15,097 nucleotides of DNA from Oscillospiraceae bacterium (lineage in GTDB: Bacteria > Bacillota > Clostridia > Oscillospirales > Oscillospiraceae), in NCBI GenBank assembly GCA_020025615.1, contig JAHHRT010000032.1:1-15097 (forward strand), in the 5' to 3' direction. A program made the translations under genes and the position numbers. Shown here piece after piece: positions 1 to 7,142 of this stretch. The notes below the pieces were generated by a model. It had not been told where the DNA came from. It ran no database searches and saw nothing but the letters and a program-made list of their open reading frames with translations. How positions within the stretch are numbered: position 1 is the first letter of the stretch; the number at the start of each line of letters is the position of its first letter.

Positions 1-112
1 CAACCTCCGCCTGCCACTCTGCAATATCAAACACCAATGCACGTACGCCATTTTCACCCCGGCGGCCCAGCTGTAAGCTATAGTCCTCCTGTTTTGCGGG
101 TACTTCAATCAT
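1..112 (-). CDS. Start of a tail/baseplate-type protein (partial, runs off left edge)
   Basis: The first 37 codons are visible, beginning MIEVPAKQEDYSLQLG and reaching ALVFDIAEWQAEV at the window edge. I chose the ATG at 112 rather than the in-frame ATG at 118, because AAAGAGGTG lies about 8 bases before the ATG at 112 but almost touches the one at 118. The N-terminus, with a 'LGRRGENGVRALVFDI' stretch, resembles N-terminal domains of baseplate or upper-tail proteins encoded just after the fibre gene in Clostridia phages; that is recollection of a pattern, not a search result. It is the next gene of the tail operon, and a broken second copy of its start lies at 290-383. Gene reality is fairly sure; function is tentative. 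Confidence 0.65.
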   Translation of the reverse strand, partial: MIEVPAKQEDYSLQLGRRGENGVRALVFDIAEWQAEV

Positions 113-157
113 TTTCATCACCTCTTTCCATTACACAGCTTCAACAAACCCAACCGT
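50..157 (-). repeat. Direct repeat, distal copy (fibre 3' end plus start of next gene)
   Basis: This stretch aligns without gaps over 108 bases to 321-428; I count 22 mismatches by eye (about 80 % identity). It contains the end of a fibre-like reading frame (GFVEAV, stop at 131-133), a ribosome binding site AAAGAGGTG, and the intact start of the gene at 112. Both copies have the same orientation. Confidence 0.9.
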
Positions 158-220
158 CTGCACGCTGCTTTCATTTGCATTTATGATCTTACTGATATGA
201 TCACTCTCCTTTCGATAATT
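131..220 (-). pseudogene. Remnant of a tail-fibre C-terminus
   Basis: An open frame of 29 codons ends in TVGFVEAV and stops at 131-133. Its last residues match the end of the intact fibre protein at 402-1886 (AVGFIEVM), and NANESS resembles TATENW just before it. The frame has no ATG, GTG or TTG in a sensible place. AAGGAG at 206-211 is followed at normal distance by ATC (196), so a start lost by mutation or a non-standard start is possible. The simplest reading is the leftover 3' end of a duplicated or replaced fibre gene. It could instead be a translated micro-peptide; I cannot tell from sequence alone. Confidence 0.4.
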
Positions 221-289
221 TCATCATAAGCCCACTATATCAAAAAACGACAAAAGCCAACGTTTTCCGTTTATAGTTTGACGGCGTCC
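158..289. other. AT-rich spacer between the two repeat copies
   Basis: No gene is supported here apart from the short remnant frame at its left end. Positions 181-240 contain only 19 G/C in 60 bases, far below the flanking genes. On the minus strand there are promoter-like hexamers, TTGTCG (253-248) with TATGAT (228-223), but the spacer is 19 bases, and TTGGCT (260-255) with TATAGT (239-234) has a spacer of 15. Neither is a convincing promoter. Confidence 0.5.
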
Positions 290-383
290 CCCATCTTTAA
301 CAACAAAGGCTCTGGCACGTTTTTTCGCCGCAGCGGCCCAGCGACAGGCTTCAGCCCGCCTGTTTTATGGGTGCTTCAATCAT
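290..383 (-). pseudogene. Broken copy of the start of the left-edge tail gene
   Basis: The frame begins ATG at 383 with AAAGAGGTG just upstream (an in-frame ATG also occurs at 389) and reads MIEAPIKQAG, then TGA at 353-351. Past the stop the match to the intact gene continues as SLSLGRCGEK and then, after a frame change, RARAFVVKD, which parallels VRALVFD in the intact copy. One stop and at least one frameshift therefore disable it. It directly follows the end of the fibre gene at 402, the position the intact gene would normally hold. Similarity fades after about position 290. Translation would give only a peptide of about 10 residues. Confidence 0.75.
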
Positions 384-428
384 TTCCATCACCTCTTTGC
401 ATTACATAACTTCAATAAATCCAACCGC
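321..428 (-). repeat. Direct repeat, proximal copy
   Basis: Partner of 50-157, equal in length and about 80 % identical. It includes the last nine codons of the tail-fibre gene, the 402-383 spacer with its ribosome binding site, and the start of the broken copy. Differences in the fibre codons are mostly synonymous or conservative (GFIEVM against GFVEAV), so the repeat was probably under coding constraint for some time. Confidence 0.9.
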
Positions 429-1886
429 ACCGCCGCACGCTTTCCAGTTTTCGGTGGCCGTTGTATTGAACTCGATCCTTGTGCCGGCTGAAACAAACAT
501 CGTATCCGCTGCCGTTTGTACATCCTGTGTCTGGGGCGAGAGCTGCAATGTGCAATTTGCCTTTTTTGTACCGTTCACCACAAACTCCCCGGCAACGGTC
601 GTTCTTTGATCCCAGTCGTAATAGCACCACACATGGGTCACAAACCGTAATTGCAGTTCCCGCTTGGCAATTAAGGCATTCCCGGAAACGTCAAACAGAT
701 CACGGTTTGCGCTGCCAACCTTTGCGGTCCCCCAGCCCATCATCAAGGTGTTAAACATACTTGCGGCGAGACCTTTGTGGTCACCGTCATAAGTTCCCGG
801 CACCAAAAACAGGCTTACGCCCTTGCGGATATTTTCGGGCTTAAGTGCTACATCGCCTGCAATGGTCTGCACCCCGCCGGTATAGCCCCCGGCGGGGATC
901 TGCTGGTCGATAGTAGTGGGAGTCCACCGTTTTGCCCCCAGCACCGGCACGGTTCCTTTCACGCTGCCGCCCTGCACGGAATGACCGGTCACCATCCAGT
1001 CTCTGACCGTTTGCTTATCGGCGGCGGTCAGTCCGCCGGAGTTAAAAGTTAAGGTATTCCCGTTTTTATAGCAGATCACCACCGAACCCCGAACAAAAAA
1101 GCCGGGCCAGAGCGGCTCGCCTGCGGCGGTCTTTGCGGTCATTTCCTGCCCATTGACAACGATCTTCATGCCACCGGCATAATCCGCCGGGGCAACAAAT
1201 CGGATATTCTCGCCGGTGCCGGTCAGGGTCAGCTTTCCGCCGCCTGCCTGTGCCGTATACGGCTGAATGGTTTTGGGCTCCAGCCCGGTGATCTGCTGCA
1301 GCAGGTGCCCGGCTGCATCCTCGCTCAGCTGTCCTTTGACTTTGGCAAACCAGCTGTCAAACTCACTGCGCATCTGATCGGTCAAACCGTCCAGCGGCAG
1401 CCTTTCTACCGCGTCACGCATGAGGCCGCACATCGTCTCGTTGGTTCGCTCATCCGTGATGTCGCCGGCGGTGATCTCCACCGCACCGGCGCGCTGAAGC
1501 ACCGTGGCCACAATGATTTCATCAAAGTAGGCATCCCGCCGGGGCTGCGGCTTTTGGGGCGATGCCGCGTATTCGCCATAGCGCAGCTCCATTCGGGGCT
1601 TATTGGCGGTCTTATCCAGCAGCAGCGCTACTGCCACATACCGGGGAAGCTGGCCCGAACCCACATCCACGGTAACGGTGGTATCTGCCGTTTCCAGCAG
1701 TGCCACACCCCAATACCTGTCTTTTTTCAGCCATGCAAGTCCGCCTGTCATGCGCAGTTTGAAGCCGCCGGCAGGGGAAACCCGAAAACAGTCCTCTGCC
1801 GCAAAGACACCGCGGGATCTGGTGCCGGCAAAAGCACCAATCGATTCCGCCGTATAATCCACATCATCCAAGGGCCAGATTGTCAT
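402..1886 (-). CDS. Tail fibre / baseplate receptor-binding-type protein
   Basis: The protein has 494 residues. Residues 1-155 (start MTIWPLDDVDYTAE, with GVFAAEDCFRVS and RVSPAGGFKLRMTGGLAW) look like the tail-attachment domain seen in baseplate-linked fibre proteins. Residues 205-260 form a beta-rich segment. Residues 323-367 carry the motif IPAGGYTGGVQTIAGD followed by ENIRKGVSLFLVPGTYDG, a short repeat-type unit common in Clostridia phage tail proteins. The C-terminal 130 residues form an unrecognised domain and may bind the host surface. The start is fixed by TTTGGAGGTGG upstream, and the ATG overlaps the TGA of the preceding gene (ATGA). Its 3' end is duplicated at 131-157. The fibre role is inferred from position and motif; receptor and enzymatic activity are unknown. 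Confidence 0.75.
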   Translation of the reverse strand: MTIWPLDDVDYTAESIGAFAGTRSRGVFAAEDCFRVSPAGGFKLRMTGGLAWLKKDRYWGVALLETADTTVTVDVGSGQLPRYVAVALLLDKTANKPRMELRYGEYAASPQKPQPRRDAYFDEIIVATVLQRAGAVEITAGDITDERTNETMCGLMRDAVERLPLDGLTDQMRSEFDSWFAKVKGQLSEDAAGHLLQQITGLEPKTIQPYTAQAGGGKLTLTGTGENIRFVAPADYAGGMKIVVNGQEMTAKTAAGEPLWPGFFVRGSVVICYKNGNTLTFNSGGLTAADKQTVRDWMVTGHSVQGGSVKGTVPVLGAKRWTPTTIDQQIPAGGYTGGVQTIAGDVALKPENIRKGVSLFLVPGTYDGDHKGLAASMFNTLMMGWGTAKVGSANRDLFDVSGNALIAKRELQLRFVTHVWCYYDWDQRTTVAGEFVVNGTKKANCTLQLSPQTQDVQTAADTMFVSAGTRIEFNTTATENWKACGGAVGFIEVM

Positions 1887-2941
1887 TTTGCGACCACCTC
1901 CAAAGTAGCTTTAATGGTTTTTGTTTGTTCGTAAATGATTGTCGCACGGGACACCTGCACATTGACCTCGATCCCGTACTTTTCCACCCGCAGCGGAAGC
2001 ATATCGCCCAGATCGTAATCCCGGCCGAAGAGGATCATGGACTGCCGCAGCTCTGCTGTGATTTTTGTGCCGACCAGACTTTCCGAGATTGCAGCCACAC
2101 CGCGTTCCCGGAGAGCTGCTGTGTATTCTTCCGGGCTGAGGGTGTGTTCTGTTTGTGACCCGTCGGGCTGTGTGGTGCGGTAGCTTCTGCTCACATCCGA
2201 GGCATTCACATAGATCTCTCGGCGGGGCTGACCTTCGCTCAAATCCACCTCCACGACCCTGCGGTCTGCACCCTGCCCTTCGCCGGCCACAATGGCCACA
2301 TTGTAGGTGAGGTTTTCGCCGCTGCCGATCCGGATGTCAGATAGGTTTTTGACCCGGTCGCTCAGGTATCCCACATAGGCAGGGCTGGCAGGATCTGTGC
2401 GATCTGTACCGCGATACACCTCAAAGGTTTCGTTCAAGTCCTCGTTGACCCTGACCCGAAACCCCAGACCGCAGCGCTGCGCCACCTTGCTTTCGGCATC
2501 CAGCACGCTGCCCCAACTGATCTGCCCGTCATAGCGCTGCGGCAGCCCTTTTGCAGGGGCTACACGGATCGGCAGACCCCGAAGGTTATCGGACACCATG
2601 CGCAGCATCCCTTCTTCTGCGTTGGCAAGCTGAGCGGTATACATCAGCACCCGCTCTTCCAGCCGACAGGCTGTCATCTTTGCACGTACTGTCATTTTGG
2701 CATCTTCCATGTCGTCGGCTATTTCCACCGACTGCACCTTGGCCAGCAAATGCGGCCGGTCCGGGTTGCGGATCAACACGCCCTCTGTCAGCAGCCTCAG
2801 ATTGTTGGTGGTTCCGGCGCACACCAGCTTGACTTCACCGGGGCCGAAATAATCCTCCATCCATTGCAGGCTCTTGATGGAGCGCACTTCTCCGATGCGC
2901 TCCTTATCCGGGCTGTAAACATCAAATGCTATGACGCTCAC
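1883..2941 (-). CDS. Siphovirus ReqiPepy6 Gp37-like tail protein
   Basis: The protein has 352 residues and fits the ReqiPepy6 Gp37-like tail family over its whole length. Visible landmarks are FDVYSPDKERIGEV at the N-terminus, ETFEVYRGTDRT near residue 172, NLTYNVAIVAGEG near 211, RREIYVNASDV near 240 and the late FGRDYDLGDMLPLRVEKYG near 307. In siphoviruses this gene follows the distal tail protein and encodes a baseplate hub or tail-associated component. The start is GTG at 2941. GGTGA lies about 9 bases upstream, whereas a G-run directly abuts the start. It overlaps the distal tail gene by 20 bases and the fibre gene by 4. No peptidase motif is evident. Confidence 0.85.
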   Translation of the reverse strand: MSVIAFDVYSPDKERIGEVRSIKSLQWMEDYFGPGEVKLVCAGTTNNLRLLTEGVLIRNPDRPHLLAKVQSVEIADDMEDAKMTVRAKMTACRLEERVLMYTAQLANAEEGMLRMVSDNLRGLPIRVAPAKGLPQRYDGQISWGSVLDAESKVAQRCGLGFRVRVNEDLNETFEVYRGTDRTDPASPAYVGYLSDRVKNLSDIRIGSGENLTYNVAIVAGEGQGADRRVVEVDLSEGQPRREIYVNASDVSRSYRTTQPDGSQTEHTLSPEEYTAALRERGVAAISESLVGTKITAELRQSMILFGRDYDLGDMLPLRVEKYGIEVNVQVSRATIIYEQTKTIKATLEVVAK

Positions 2942-3797
2942 CCCCTGCGGTCACCAGAATGCAGCGCAGGTTCTGGGTGTTGGCCGCCGCCCGCGCCGTG
3001 AACACATTGCCGCCGATGCCCACCATCATGCCCAGATCACTGTCCGGGGTGATATAGCGGAAACCGTTGGAAACTTCGCCGTCCGCGGTGAAAAACTGCA
3101 CCGCCCGGCCTGCATCCCGGTCCCTGTCGTGGGTGGAGATGCGGAACCGTTCGCCCGGCTGCATCACCTTGGAAATGCCAATCCGCCGGCTGGCGTCCAC
3201 GCACCAGATCTCCGGCTGGGACACTTCACCGTAGGCCACCACATCCAGTGTAATGGCCTGCGGCACCGATCCACTGTTTTCCACCTTGCAAAAGGCGTTT
3301 TCGGTAAATTGGGAGATGCGCTTTGTTCCGCTCATGTGGAAGGGCGTGCGCCAGAGCGGCGTCAGGCCTGTCAGCTGATAGGCCTTGGTCTCGGTGCTGC
3401 GGAAATACGGATAGGGTGCCAGAAAGCGAAATTGAAAGTGCTGAGGCCCTAGGCCATCGCTCAGCTGCGGGGTCTGTGTGGGCCATCCTTCCAGATACCA
3501 GCCGTCGCCGTTTTCCAGAAAAAAGGAAATTCGGGAAAACACGCGCGGCAGGATGACCGCAAGCATCTGGGCTCTGCGGCTCTCCACGTTCCGAACGATA
3601 TACCCGTTAAAAGTGGGTTCTTTGGACTTGACCGCCTGACCGTTAGCCGTAACGCCAAGCTGTCCCACGTTCTGGGTGGTGATCATATCCACATCCGTCT
3701 GTAAACCGGTGATCTCTTCGATCCAGAAGTCCCCAGCCACATCGAACGTGACGCTGCCCGCCTCGTTCTCGTAAATGATCCTTGTGTTTTTATTCAT
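2922..3797 (-). CDS. Distal tail protein (Dit-like, Sipho_tail family)
   Basis: The protein has 291 residues. An N-terminal beta-rich ring domain (residues 1-120, with NGYIVRNVESRRAQMLAVI and YLEGWPTQTPQLS) leads to the typical linker FRFLAPYPYFRS, and a second beta domain follows. This is the organisation of Dit proteins, which form the hexameric ring joining the tail tube to the baseplate. I chose the ATG at 3797 (MNKNTRIIYEN) over the one at 3812, because GGGGGA sits 8 bases before it and it overlaps the tape measure stop as TGATG. Position between tape measure and Gp37-like protein agrees. Confidence 0.85.
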   Translation of the reverse strand: MNKNTRIIYENEAGSVTFDVAGDFWIEEITGLQTDVDMITTQNVGQLGVTANGQAVKSKEPTFNGYIVRNVESRRAQMLAVILPRVFSRISFFLENGDGWYLEGWPTQTPQLSDGLGPQHFQFRFLAPYPYFRSTETKAYQLTGLTPLWRTPFHMSGTKRISQFTENAFCKVENSGSVPQAITLDVVAYGEVSQPEIWCVDASRRIGISKVMQPGERFRISTHDRDRDAGRAVQFFTADGEVSNGFRYITPDSDLGMMVGIGGNVFTARAAANTQNLRCILVTAGGERHSI

Positions 3798-5584
3798 CAG
3801 GGAATCCCCCATTTCTGCCGTGCCAACATATCTTCGGCCTGACGGGTCAGCTCGCTTTCGCTCAGGCTGTCGTGAGTGTAGATGGTCTGGTTCAAAATGG
3901 TCTGGTGACCACCGGCCATGACCGGCAGCCCCGCACCGGCAGGGCTCAGCCGCATGGCCATGCGCTGGGGCAGGCTGTCCATGGTAATGTCCGTCAACGA
4001 GTGCATGGCTCTGCGCACCGGCTCTGTATTGCGGCGGATGCCTTCAGCCATACCCAGCGGCAGCCATTTGCCCACCTGATCGCGCATTACCTTAGACGGC
4101 GATGCAATGCCAAAGAACTCCTTGATGGCATTCAGAGCGGTTTTTGCAATATCCTTTGCCGCATCCCACAAGGCTCCGGCCATGGCACCGATGCCGTTAA
4201 TCAGACCCCGGATGATGTTCTTACCCAGTTCCATCCAGTCGGTATTGGTGATGGTATCCCAGACCTTACCGACCACCTCCAGCGCAGCATTCAGGATATC
4301 CGGGAATGCATCCCGGATGCCGCGGATCATGGAGCCGATCATCTCAAAGCCGGCCGCCAGAATCTGTGGAAAGTTGGTGATCAATCCCACGGCCATTTGC
4401 AGAATCACCTCTGCCGCAGTGCCCAGCAGCTGCGGCAGGCTTTGGCAAATGCCCACCGCGAACTGCGTCAGCAGATCCGCACCCTTGGTCATAATCACAG
4501 GCAAATTTTCGGTCAGAGATGCCGCCAGCATAGAAATCAGCTGCAGTGCCATCTCTGCCAGCTGGGGCAGCCCTGTCACAATGCCCTGCAACAGCTTTTC
4601 CAGAATGCCGAACCCAGTCTGCAGGATCTGCGGACCTGCGGTGGTCAACACCGTCTGCAGCTCCGGGATAAATGCCATAAAGCCCTGTGCAAGCTGCGGT
4701 GCAGCCGCCTGCACAAAAGTAATCAGCGCGCCGGGCAGCGCTTTAAGAATGTTCCAAACCGCCGGCAGCAGGTTGCCCACCAAGAAGGTGGTCACGGTTT
4801 CAGCCAGCGCATCCAGCGCCGGGCCGATGTCCTGTCCCAGAGTCAGCTTACCCAGCACGTTTTTAAAAGCGCCGGCCATGGCCTTTGCACTGCCGCCGAT
4901 GGTTGTTGCAGCCTCTTTGGCGGTGGTGCCGGTGATGTCCAGCTCGGTCTGGATCACATGGATGGCACTATATACGTCAGACAGATTGCTGATGTCATAC
5001 TTTACGCCGCTGATCTTCTGGGCATCGGCCAGCAGGCGTTCCATTTCGCTCTTGGTGCCGCCGTAGCCCAGCTTTAAGTTGTCCAGCATGGTGTAATTCT
5101 GCTTGGCAAAGCCCTGATAGGCGTCGGTGATACGCTCCATGTCGGTGCCCATTTTATTTGCGTTGTCGGACATATCCGTCATTGCCATATCCGAAACATC
5201 GGCCGCCTTCTGGGTGTCACCGCTCAGGCTCTTGAGCAGCGACGCCGAGAAGCTGGTGGTCAGCTCCATGTACCGGTTAGCGCTCATGCCTGCGGTGCGG
5301 TAGGCCTCATCCGCCCGGGCCTTAACCACATCTGCCGCATCCTTGAACAGCGTCTCAATGCCGCCGATGCTCTGCTCTAAAGCGGACCCCTCGGTGAGCG
5401 CCTTGCCCAAGGCTGCACCGATGCCTGCAGTTGCCAGAACGTTTTTGATGCTGCCGGCAATGCTTCCGCCGGCGCGCTGACCGGCTGCTGCAGCTTCTCC
5501 GCCCATTGCCTGAGTGAGACTGTTCTTCAGACCTCTGGCCGAGGGCATGATCTGCACATACGCCTGCGCAAGCTCAGTTGCCAC
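3797..5584 (-). CDS. Tail tape measure protein
   Basis: The protein has 595 residues, rich in Ala, Leu and Gly. Residues 1-100 contain the start typical of the family (AYVQIMPSARGLKNSL) and a Gly/Ala hydrophobic stretch (about 40-60). Residues 100-240 include SLSGDTQKAADVSDMAM, typical of the conserved tape-measure domain. Residues 295-437 are a regular helical repeat (listed separately). FFGIASPSKVMRD near 490 is a family hallmark at the end of the helical part. It sets tail length and is expelled with DNA. Using the usual 0.15 nm per residue, a tail of about 90 nm is expected. The start is GTG at 5584, preceded by AAGGAGG at 8 bases, inside the end of the chaperone frame. Confidence 0.92.
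   Translation of the reverse strand: MATELAQAYVQIMPSARGLKNSLTQAMGGEAAAAGQRAGGSIAGSIKNVLATAGIGAALGKALTEGSALEQSIGGIETLFKDAADVVKARADEAYRTAGMSANRYMELTTSFSASLLKSLSGDTQKAADVSDMAMTDMSDNANKMGTDMERITDAYQGFAKQNYTMLDNLKLGYGGTKSEMERLLADAQKISGVKYDISNLSDVYSAIHVIQTELDITGTTAKEAATTIGGSAKAMAGAFKNVLGKLTLGQDIGPALDALAETVTTFLVGNLLPAVWNILKALPGALITFVQAAAPQLAQGFMAFIPELQTVLTTAGPQILQTGFGILEKLLQGIVTGLPQLAEMALQLISMLAASLTENLPVIMTKGADLLTQFAVGICQSLPQLLGTAAEVILQMAVGLITNFPQILAAGFEMIGSMIRGIRDAFPDILNAALEVVGKVWDTITNTDWMELGKNIIRGLINGIGAMAGALWDAAKDIAKTALNAIKEFFGIASPSKVMRDQVGKWLPLGMAEGIRRNTEPVRRAMHSLTDITMDSLPQRMAMRLSPAGAGLPVMAGGHQTILNQTIYTHDSLSESELTRQAEDMLARQKWGIP
4274..4702 (-). repeat. Coding 11/22-residue helical repeat in the tape measure
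   Basis: Residues 295-437 divide into consecutive 11-residue units, each starting with a hydrophobic residue, and alternate units start with hydrophobic-Pro: APQL (295), IPEL (306), GPQI (317), LPQL (339), LPVI (361), LPQL (383), FPQI (405), FPDI (427). From 317 on, the Pro-led units recur every 22 residues without exception. The pattern is seen directly; DNA identity between units is low. Confidence 0.8.
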
Positions 5585-6235
5585 TGTCTTCGCCTCCTTT
5601 TGCCGCGCTCAGTGCGGCCTCGAACTCTGCGGGCGTGTCAAATGTTCTGACCGCCCCCTCTTTTTCCTTTTCCTCGCCCGTACCCTGCAGCAGCTCCAGA
5701 ATGGACTCGGGCCGGTTGCGCCCTTGGGTGCCGTCTTCCGACAACATCCAGACCAGCTGCCCCAACCTGTCCACCATTCCCGCCAGCAGGATCTCTGCGG
5801 TCGGCAGCCTGCTGCCGGACAGGATCATACGAATGCGGCTGTTTTCTCTCAGACCGCAGGCGAGCCGTGCCAGCAGCTGCACCGGCACGGCTCGATAATC
5901 AAAAATCTGATAGGTTTCGACCAGATCGCAGATCAGTGCATCTTCATCTGCTGCCAGCATCTGGGCGAGGATCAGGAGTTTTTTGCCTGTTTGCCTCCGG
6001 CTGCAAAGATTTCCTTGATGGCGTCGGCGGTTGCCTCCACCGGCACTCTGCCATCAGTGGTGCGCAGGGTATCATACAGTTCTTTCCGCTGGTCGCCCAG
6101 CAGCAGCTTCAGCACCCGGGACGCGGCCACGGGATTTTCTTCCGCTTCGGCAATGGCGTCCACCAGTTCCATGTTGTCCAGCTGCTCCTCTTTGATTTTA
6201 AACGCAAAGCCGCTGGATGTTTTTCCCGTAATCAT
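5574..6235 (-). CDS. Frameshift fusion tail assembly chaperone (G-T type), joined at 5978
   Basis: Reading 6235-5978 and then slipping back one base gives a fusion of 86 + 134 = 220 residues. The downstream part (frame 5978-5577, stop 5574-5576) starts LLILAQMLAADEDALI and resembles DUF5361 (FDYRAVPVQLLARLACGL, SRIRMILSGSRLPTAEIL), the T-type extension of tail chaperones. Its only ATG (5960) has no Shine-Dalgarno site within reach, so frameshifting is the likely way it is made. As in lambda G and GT, the long form should bridge the tape measure and tube subunits during tail assembly and be absent from the virion. It ends 11 bases inside the tape measure gene. The charged tail (TGEEKEKEG) is probably flexible. 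Confidence 0.85.
5972..6235 (-). CDS. Tail assembly chaperone, short form (G type)
   Basis: The unshifted product has 87 residues (MITGKTSSGFAFKI to GGKQAKNS). It is small, acidic and helical, lies between tube and tape measure genes, and matches the usual size of the first tail chaperone in Bacillota siphoviruses. It should coat the tape measure before tube polymerisation. I prefer the ATG at 6235 (AAAGGGG ten bases upstream) over a TTG at 6244, which would sit too close to the same site. The gap to the tube gene stop is 5 bases. The gene ends four codons after the start of the slippery sequence, so ribosomes that do not slip stop almost at once. Confidence 0.85.
   Translation of the reverse strand: MITGKTSSGFAFKIKEEQLDNMELVDAIAEAEENPVAASRVLKLLLGDQRKELYDTLRTTDGRVPVEATADAIKEIFAAGGKQAKNS
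5978..5998 (-). promoter_or_regulatory. Programmed -1 frameshift site with upstream Shine-Dalgarno-like stimulator
   Basis: The heptamer A AAA AAC occupies 5984-5978 and is in phase with the short chaperone (codons GCA AAA AAC TCC TGA), so it matches the X XXY YYZ rule exactly. GGAGG at 5998-5994 lies 9 bases upstream, a spacing like that of the dnaX stimulator, and serves no start codon. The -1 frame is open from here to the DUF5361 part. Downstream, CCAG-ATG-CTGG offers only a weak small hairpin. Confidence 0.85.
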
Positions 6236-6240
6236 ACCGT

Positions 6241-6795
6241 TCAAGCCCCTTTCTTGATATATTCATAGTGCGTATTGCTATCAGCATCAGCGGTGGCCAA
6301 AATGGTGATCTCGTAGCCGATCTCTTCGTCATCCTTGTACACAATCTCGCCCACCTCGGTGATCGCCGCGCTGGGAACAACAATGCGCTTGACTGCGCCG
6401 TCATTGAGCAGCAGCTCCGCCACCCAGCAGGCAGCCTCCTGCGGAGCGTTGTTCTCCTTTACGGTGATACCGGCAGCCAGATCGCCGGTCACGTTATCCT
6501 CTCCCTTGACCGCTTTCAGCACTTCCACATTCAGGACCTCGATCAGCTTGCACTTGAACGTATCCTTTTTGCCCGAGGTGGTCGCCAAAACCACATCGCC
6601 GCCCCAAGCCTTGATTTCTTTGGTGTCCGCCTCGGTCTTGTTGACCAGACCATCCACACCGCAGTAGCCCAGACATTTGAATGCCCCATCCAGTGCAGTA
6701 GTTGCATCGGTGGGCAGCTTGCTGCCGGCCGGCGCGCGAAAAATCGCGCCGCCAATCTTAGGCTTGCCGACACTGGTCAGTTTTGCATCTGCCAT
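6241..6795 (-). CDS. Major tail (tube) protein
   Basis: The protein has 184 residues and looks like the tube proteins of Bacillota siphoviruses: PKIGGAIFRAPAGSKLPTDA near the N-terminus, GYCGVDGLVNKTE, IKAWGGDVV near residue 62, FKCKLIEVLNVEVLKAV near 81 and DDEEIGYEITILATADADSN near the end. It forms the stacked hexamer rings of the tail tube. The start ATG at 6795 has GGAGGG 7 bases upstream. No additional Ig-like surface domain is attached; the protein ends soon after the core fold. Position between tail terminator and chaperones is as expected. Confidence 0.92.
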   Translation of the reverse strand: MADAKLTSVGKPKIGGAIFRAPAGSKLPTDATTALDGAFKCLGYCGVDGLVNKTEADTKEIKAWGGDVVLATTSGKKDTFKCKLIEVLNVEVLKAVKGEDNVTGDLAAGITVKENNAPQEAACWVAELLLNDGAVKRIVVPSAAITEVGEIVYKDDEEIGYEITILATADADSNTHYEYIKKGA

Positions 6796-6797
6796 GG

Positions 6798-7142
6798 TTA
6801 TCCCTCCTTATAGTGAGTGATTTCAAACACAGCCTGATAGCGGTATCGCTTGGTGGCCGTGTCTGTAAAGTTGTAATCGGTATTGAGCTGCACTTTGCAG
6901 ATTTGCGGCAGCTCGGCCATGCCCTGCATAATGGCCTTGACCCGCTCGTTGAGCTGAGCTGCTGCCAGCAGGGACGGTCCATAGGACTGAACGGCAAAAA
7001 CAGGGGTACAGAGCAGACCCCGCTCTCCCCCGCCGGTGCGCTCAAGGAGCACGAATGCATCAGGCGCATTGGGCTGCCGCTCCATTACCACAGGCACATC
7101 CAGCCGCGCTTCCAGATAGTTTTTGATGGTCAATTCAATCAT
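6798..7142 (-). CDS. Tail terminator / minor tail protein
   Basis: The protein has 114 residues with a mixed alpha/beta pattern: MIELTIKNYLEARLDVPVV, then FVLLERTGG, LLCTPVFAVQSYGPSL and the closing YRYQAVFEITHY. This is the size, pattern and position of tail terminator proteins that cap the tube and dock it to the head. The ATG at 7142 lies within the end of the preceding gene (8-base overlap), with a modest GAAGG upstream. It is separated from the tube gene by only 2 bases. The family call rests on pattern and gene order. Confidence 0.75.
   Translation of the reverse strand: MIELTIKNYLEARLDVPVVMERQPNAPDAFVLLERTGGGERGLLCTPVFAVQSYGPSLLAAAQLNERVKAIMQGMAELPQICKVQLNTDYNFTDTATKRYRYQAVFEITHYKEG

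Noticed and set aside
181..289. Promoter in the AT-rich spacer near the left end
   Set aside because: Hexamer pairs are present but the spacers (19 and 15 bases) are outside the normal range, and nothing else supports a start site.
402..1886. Possible variable region of a diversity-generating retroelement in the fibre C-terminus
   Set aside because: No reverse transcriptase or template repeat lies in the window, and the duplicated end segment has both transition and transversion changes rather than an adenine-directed pattern. A template outside the window cannot be excluded.
3782..5077. Long plus-strand open frame opposite the tape measure (431 residues), and similar long frames at 11518-13491 and 4107-5066
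   Set aside because: Rich in His, Gln, Cys and Arg, no family pattern and no ribosome binding site. They are antisense shadows of GC-rich tape measure, portal and terminase genes.
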